A stretch of DNA of 10,317 nucleotides from positions 1 to 10,317 of the forward strand of contig JAITJB010000050.1 in NCBI GenBank assembly GCA_031279155.1, written 5' to 3'. Positions within the stretch are counted from its first letter, which is position 1, and each line of letters opens with the position of its first letter. This stretch comes from Deltaproteobacteria bacterium. GTDB lineage: Bacteria; Desulfobacterota; Desulfarculia; Adiutricales; Adiutricaceae. Shown piece after piece: positions 6,573 to 10,317 of this stretch. The notes beneath the pieces were generated by a model. That model worked only from the letters and a program-made list of their open reading frames with translations, did no database searches and was not told the DNA's origin. The position numbers and the translations under genes were made by a program.

Positions 6573-6640
6573 TATTCTTCATTAATCTCCATTATTCCTT
6601 AAGATTCATTAAGATTCCTTAAGACTCCTTAAGACTCCTC
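6551..6640 (-). repeat. Decaying 10-bp tandem repeat between murG and murC
   Basis: Nine consecutive 10-bp blocks stay in phase. In plus-strand order from 6640 down they are aagactcctc, aagactcctt, aagattcctt, aagattcatt, attattcctt, attaatctcc, attattcttc, tatattgctc and tattttcctt. The first four differ from one another at only one to three places; the next five keep an A/T-rich head and a pyrimidine-rich end. On the coding strand each good unit reads AAGGAGTCTT or AAGGAATCTT and so holds a Shine-Dalgarno-like core. The array begins at the murG stop codon and decays toward murC. Period 10 is not a multiple of 3, so it does not encode a peptide repeat. Slippage-generated spacer is the simplest reading. 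Confidence 0.8.
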
Positions 6641-7757
6641 ATATATCTCTGATATAACCCCGTAAGAGGCTGGCTATCTGTTTAGGCTCGTACGGCCTTA
6701 AAACGTCGCTTTTTTTATAACTACTTGCGTGCATGGCCCGTAGTTTTTCCGGCTCTTTTATGAGCGAATAGGCTATTTCATTAAGATGACCCAAATCCCT
6801 TTCCTTGACCATAGCGGCTAAACCAAAATTTACTAAGGCCATGGCGTTAACGCTCTGGTGATCGTCGGCGGCTGTGGGGAGCGGAACGAGTATTGACGGC
6901 ACCCTGGCCGCAGCCAATTCAAAAACAGTTAAGGCCCCGGCCCGGGTCACGGCCAGATGGCTTAGCTTATAAATGGCCGCCATATCGCTAAAAAAAGGCT
7001 CGACAGTAGCTTTAATACCAAGCTTAATATATTTTTGCTTAATATCCTCAAACTCTGCCGCCCCGGTTTGGTGGATGACCTCGAGATCCAGGCCCTGGGT
7101 CATTAAATAGACGGCTAGATTTAAGCCGGCGGCGTTTAAAGCTCTAGATCCCTGAGAGCCGCCTAAGATCAAGAGCTTAAAGGGTTTTTCCTCAAAATTG
7201 CGATCAATACTCCCTATGGCCGTAATCTCTGGCCGGACGGGATTTCCGACTAACTTCGTTCTTTTTTTACTAAATTTCTCAAGCGCCTGAGGGAAAGCAA
7301 CTAAAATTAAATCGGCAATAGTTCCCAAAAGGCGGTTAGTTAGGCCGGGCAGAGAATTTTGCTCATGCAAAACCAAGGGCGTCCCGGAGAGTTTTAAAGC
7401 CATACCCACCGGGCCGCTTACGTAACCCCCGGTAACCAAGCCTAAGTGCGGCTTAAAAGATCTTACGATATTGGCTGATTTGGCCAGGGCTAGGCCCGCC
7501 TGCCAAGCGGCCTTGGGCGCGCCTATTAGCCCTTTACCTTTAAGCCCGGTCATATTTAAGTTAAATCTTCTATAGCCAAAAGGTCCTAGAATAGTTTCCT
7601 CAGCCGGCCTTCCCGTGCCCACGAAGACCACTTCCGTACCGGGATAAGACTCTTCCATGGCTCTCGCTATTGATAAAGCCGGCATGATGTGGCCGCCGGT
7701 TGCGCCAGCCGCCATTAGGATTCTAAGCTTAGAACTATTTTGAGCTTTATTACTCAC
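6639..7757 (-). CDS. murG: Lipid II synthase MurG (GlcNAc transferase)
   Basis: Membrane-associated GT-B glycosyltransferase that moves GlcNAc from UDP-GlcNAc to lipid I to make lipid II on the cytoplasmic face. The 372 residues show the N-terminal G-loop AAGATGGHIMPAL (16-28; usual form GGTGGHxxPAL), the acceptor-side motifs LVTGGYVSGP (107-116) and HEQNSLPGLTNR (131-142), VGNPVRPEI (170-178), LLILGGSQGSRALN (195-208), and the donor-sugar block TRAGALTVFE (271-280) followed by VPLPTAADDHQSVNA (291-305). Glu280 aligns with the nucleotide-sugar ribose-binding Glu of E. coli MurG. The start is GTG at 7757, overlapping the ftsW stop by 8 nt, with AAGGA 5 nt upstream, so translation is probably coupled to ftsW. 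The stop lies at the head of the 10-bp repeat array. Confidence 0.97.
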   Translation of the reverse strand: MSNKAQNSSKLRILMAAGATGGHIMPALSIARAMEESYPGTEVVFVGTGRPAEETILGPFGYRRFNLNMTGLKGKGLIGAPKAAWQAGLALAKSANIVRSFKPHLGLVTGGYVSGPVGMALKLSGTPLVLHEQNSLPGLTNRLLGTIADLILVAFPQALEKFSKKRTKLVGNPVRPEITAIGSIDRNFEEKPFKLLILGGSQGSRALNAAGLNLAVYLMTQGLDLEVIHQTGAAEFEDIKQKYIKLGIKATVEPFFSDMAAIYKLSHLAVTRAGALTVFELAAARVPSILVPLPTAADDHQSVNAMALVNFGLAAMVKERDLGHLNEIAYSLIKEPEKLRAMHASSYKKSDVLRPYEPKQIASLLRGYIRDI

Positions 7758-8922
7758 TTAATTCCTTATTAGTAGATTTTTGCTCGTTATCGCCATCCGT
7801 ACTTAAAATCGGGCCGTCATCGTCTTCGCAGGCCCCCTGGGCGGCTATGTTCATTAAAATGCCGATAGCTGCGCAGGAGACGAGCATCGATGATCCGCCG
7901 TAGCTAAAGAAGGGCAGCGGTAGTCCCTTGGCCGGGATAATGGATAGAGCCACAAACATGTTGACCAGAGCCGGCACGATGATGGCTAGCGTCATACCCA
8001 CGGCCAGATGACGACCGCCTACGGTCTTTGACGAACTAGCTATCGACATGCCCCTAGCTCCCAACCAAAAAAACAGGATGCAGGTTCCAATGACCCCCAA
8101 TAATCCTAGCTCTTCGCCTAAGATGGAGAAGATGTAATCGGTGTGACCTTCGGGCAAAAAGTACATCTTCTCGCTACCTAAGCCTAAGCCGGTACCAGTT
8201 ATGCCGCCGTTGGCGAAGGCGTAGAAAGAGTGGATGATGTTATAGCCTTTGTCTAGAGGGTCAGCCCAAGGATCGAGCCAGGAGATAACCCGGTCCACCC
8301 GGTGTTCAAAAGAGGTTATTAAATAGGCAATCGGTAAGGAGGTTAAGCTAAAAAAGCTTAGGTGAAATAACCTCACTCCGCTAGCCAGCATCATTAAGAC
8401 GATAATTATTAAGACCACCAGGGCCCCGCCCAAGTCGCGCTCAACGATAATACCCCCGCCGTAGATGATCATGAGCAAACAGGGAATCAAAAAGCCGTAA
8501 CAAAAGCGGTTTTTCTTTTCCCCAATGTTGGCAAAGTACTGAGCCAAGATAACAACCACGGCTAGTTTGACGGCTTCCGAAGGCTGGAAGGGAAAAAAGC
8601 TCAGCCAGCGGCCCGAGCCCTTGACAGATTTGGCCATACCCGGCACAAGTAAAAGAAACAATAGTATGGCCGCTAAGATCCCGATGAGCTTATAGTACTT
8701 AAGCCATCTGCGGTAATCTAATTGCGAAAGGATGATTATGGCCAGGGTCCCTATCCCGATATTTCTCATCTGCGTCCTAAAAAAGAAGTAGGGATCGCGG
8801 TACTCGTGCTCAGCTTTGACAAAGCTGGCTGATAAGAGCATTACCGATCCTAGGCCTATCAAGATAATGGTCAGACACAACAGAACCGTGTCTGGGCGGT
8901 ACTTAAATAGCGTTGGTTTCAT
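7750..8922 (-). CDS. ftsW: SEDS peptidoglycan polymerase FtsW
   Basis: Polytopic inner-membrane glycosyltransferase that polymerises lipid II at the septum with its partner class B PBP. The 390 residues contain about ten hydrophobic segments. SEDS motifs are GSGRWLSF and FQPSEAVKL (102-120), ERDLGGA (161-167, in the place of the usual QPDFGT), GLGLGSEKMYFLPEGHTDYIF (245-265) with the essential Asp at 262, EELGLLG (270-276) and PAKGLPLPFFSYGGSSM (330-346). FtsW rather than RodA is inferred from its position between murD and murG. The ATG at 8922 lies 4 nt after the murD stop, with AAGGG 8 nt upstream, and the stop overlaps murG. The acidic hydrophilic tail (about 365-390) is cytoplasmic by prediction. 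Confidence 0.96.
   Translation of the reverse strand: MKPTLFKYRPDTVLLCLTIILIGLGSVMLLSASFVKAEHEYRDPYFFFRTQMRNIGIGTLAIIILSQLDYRRWLKYYKLIGILAAILLFLLLVPGMAKSVKGSGRWLSFFPFQPSEAVKLAVVVILAQYFANIGEKKNRFCYGFLIPCLLMIIYGGGIIVERDLGGALVVLIIIVLMMLASGVRLFHLSFFSLTSLPIAYLITSFEHRVDRVISWLDPWADPLDKGYNIIHSFYAFANGGITGTGLGLGSEKMYFLPEGHTDYIFSILGEELGLLGVIGTCILFFWLGARGMSIASSSKTVGGRHLAVGMTLAIIVPALVNMFVALSIIPAKGLPLPFFSYGGSSMLVSCAAIGILMNIAAQGACEDDDGPILSTDGDNEQKSTNKELSE
7763..7767 (-). promoter_or_regulatory. Ribosome-binding site for the GTG start of murG
   Basis: AAGGA on the minus strand, within the last codons of ftsW and 5 nt before GTG at 7757. It supports a GTG start that overlaps the ftsW stop. Confidence 0.55.
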
Positions 8923-8926
8923 AAAA

Positions 8927-10317
8927 TTATCCCTTTTTTTTCTTTAAAGATCGCTTTAGTTTTAAGACTTCTTCGCTAAAAATTTGTCCTCTTTCTTTGT
9001 AGTCGCGGAACATATCAAAACTTGCGCAAGCCGGACTTAAGAGGACAACGTCGCCGCTTTCAGCGGCGGCGTATGCGGCCTTTACGGCTTCGGCCATAGT
9101 CTCAAGCGACTTTGTCGGAACTAAGCTTCCTAAACTCTCTTCTATTTTGGTCCGGCTTTCGCCGATTAAAATTAGCTCTTTGACCTTCTTTTTGACCTTC
9201 TTAGCTAGATAGCTAAAATCGAGATCCTTATCGCGGCCGCCCATAATTAGGATAATGGGTTTCTTAAAGCTACTTAAGGCGGCGGCCACGGCCCCAACGT
9301 TAGTGCCCTTGGAATCATCGACAAATAAGACGTCATTAATTTCGGCCACGCTCTTTAAGCGGTGATCGCCTAGGGTAAATTTGGCCGCCGACTCCATGAC
9401 ATCTTGGGGAGCTACGCCTAAGTCGTAAGTTAAGCCAATGGCGGCCATGATGTTTTCCATGTTGTGTTTGCCGCTAATAGCAAAATCCGAGCACGGGGCC
9501 TGAGCCACTTTGAGGCCGTCCATAACGACTTTCATAGTCTTGTTTGCTACGTAGGCACCAAAAACAGGCTTTTGTTTTCTTGAAAAGAAAAATACCTGGC
9601 CTTTTGTCTTAACATTTCTAACTAGCTCGTCATCCATATTGATGACGCTAAGATCGGCTGACTTTTGATTTTTAAAAATGCGCGATTTGATCTTAAAGTA
9701 CTCTTCCATCGACCCGTGGCGATCTAAGTGATCGGGCGTCAGATTTAATAAGGCCGCCGTTTTGGCCCGAAAGGTTTCGATGGTCTCTAACTGGAAGCTT
9801 GAGACTTCCAATACGGCGAGGCTAACCTTATCGGCTTCGCCGCGCCTTTTAGCTAAGGCGAGATTAGATAAAGGATTTCCGATATTGCCGCCGACAAAGA
9901 CCTCCATATCCCTATCTCTTAGGATAAAGCCGGTCAGATCGGTTACTGTTGTTTTGCCATTCGTGCCGGTAACGGCCAAAACCGGTATATCGATATACCT
10001 AAAAGCCAGTTCCATTTCGCCAATAACTAAAAGGCCCAATCTTTTGGCTTTGGTGACTGCCGGATGCTTTTTGGCTATCCCAGGGGATACGATAACGATG
10101 TCAAAATCTTTAATTTTTTCGCCTAAATCATCCTCACCAATAAAATCTACCTTACTACTTAATGCTTGAGCCTTTGGCCCCAAATTTTGTATGTTTTGCC
10201 GGTCAGCTATGGTTACCTTGGCCTTGAGATCGACTAAGAGCTCGCTAGCTGATAAGCCCGACATACCAGCGCCCATGACCAGGAACTTGGAGTTGGCTTC
10301 GATAAAAATATCTAGAT
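8927..10317 (-). CDS. murD: UDP-N-acetylmuramoylalanine--D-glutamate ligase MurD (5' end beyond window)
   Basis: Cytoplasmic ligase that adds D-glutamate to UDP-MurNAc-L-Ala. The first in-frame ATG (10276) falls inside the Rossmann motif MGAGMSGLSA, too late for a real N-terminus. The frame stays open for 13 more codons to the right edge, reading LDIFIEANSKFLV before that Met, with no ATG, GTG or TTG. The true start is therefore outside, and about 462 residues are visible. Numbered from that internal Met: P-loop GTNGKTT (104-110), GNIGNPL (130-136), EVSSFQLETI (157-166), LTPDHLDRHGS (179-189), GKHNMENI (269-276), HRLKSV and DDSKGTN (305-326), GGRDKD (346-351) and SPACASFDMF (414-423). All three Mur ligase domains are present and the C-terminus is complete. 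It is 4 nt upstream of ftsW, so the two are probably coupled. mraY would be expected further upstream. Confidence 0.96.
   Translation of the reverse strand, partial: LDIFIEANSKFLVMGAGMSGLSASELLVDLKAKVTIADRQNIQNLGPKAQALSSKVDFIGEDDLGEKIKDFDIVIVSPGIAKKHPAVTKAKRLGLLVIGEMELAFRYIDIPVLAVTGTNGKTTVTDLTGFILRDRDMEVFVGGNIGNPLSNLALAKRRGEADKVSLAVLEVSSFQLETIETFRAKTAALLNLTPDHLDRHGSMEEYFKIKSRIFKNQKSADLSVINMDDELVRNVKTKGQVFFFSRKQKPVFGAYVANKTMKVVMDGLKVAQAPCSDFAISGKHNMENIMAAIGLTYDLGVAPQDVMESAAKFTLGDHRLKSVAEINDVLFVDDSKGTNVGAVAAALSSFKKPIILIMGGRDKDLDFSYLAKKVKKKVKELILIGESRTKIEESLGSLVPTKSLETMAEAVKAAYAAAESGDVVLLSPACASFDMFRDYKERGQIFSEEVLKLKRSLKKKKG

Noticed and set aside
9762..10169. Plus-strand 135-codon open frame opposite murD.
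   Set aside because: It is fully antisense to conserved MurD motifs, has no recognisable domain and no convincing initiation site.
8927..10276. MurD starting at the ATG at 10276.
   Set aside because: That Met lies within the N-terminal nucleotide-binding glycine motif and the frame continues upstream with plausible MurD sequence to the window edge.

Overview
The window is one strand-coherent block of a bacterial division and cell-wall (dcw) cluster. Every supportable gene lies on the minus strand, so transcription runs right to left: murD (5' end beyond the right edge), ftsW, murG, murC, murB, ftsQ, ftsA, ftsZ, and then a second, tandem ftsZ paralogue cut by the left edge. No RNA genes, mobile elements or CRISPR arrays are visible. 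The plus-strand open frames are antisense shadows of these genes.

Layout and spacing: murD-ftsW are 4 nt apart, ftsW-murG overlap by 8 nt (GTGAGTAA), murC-murB are 20 nt apart, murB-ftsQ 25 nt and ftsA-ftsZ 38 nt. Three wider gaps occur: murG-murC (116 nt, holding a decaying 10-bp tandem repeat), ftsQ-ftsA (85 nt) and ftsZ-ftsZ paralogue (86 nt). No convincing internal terminator or promoter is visible, so most of the block probably forms one operon. Several starts are non-ATG (murG GTG, murB TTG, ftsQ TTG or GTG). Most genes have a purine-rich ribosome-binding site 5 to 9 nt upstream; ftsQ is the exception.

How the genes work together: MurD, MurC and MurB carry out cytoplasmic steps that build UDP-MurNAc-pentapeptide, MurG makes lipid II at the membrane, and FtsW polymerises lipid II at the septum. 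FtsQ is the bitopic divisome scaffold, FtsA tethers FtsZ to the membrane, and FtsZ forms the ring.

Organism: a peptidoglycan-making bacterium of intermediate GC content. The order murD-ftsW-murG-murC-murB-ftsQ-ftsA-ftsZ without ddl is compatible with Desulfobacterota-like (deltaproteobacterial) clusters, but this is a weak inference and I do not assign a lineage. The most unusual content is the ftsZ pair. Both copies share a cysteine-rich nucleotide-binding region (GGCGCN in place of the usual Gly-rich loop) and are 93/111 identical over the overlap, which points to duplication inside a lineage with an already divergent FtsZ. The complete copy also departs from the family at other GTP-contacting positions while keeping the GGGTGTG signature, the NxDxxD catalytic loop and the C-terminal FtsA-binding peptide.
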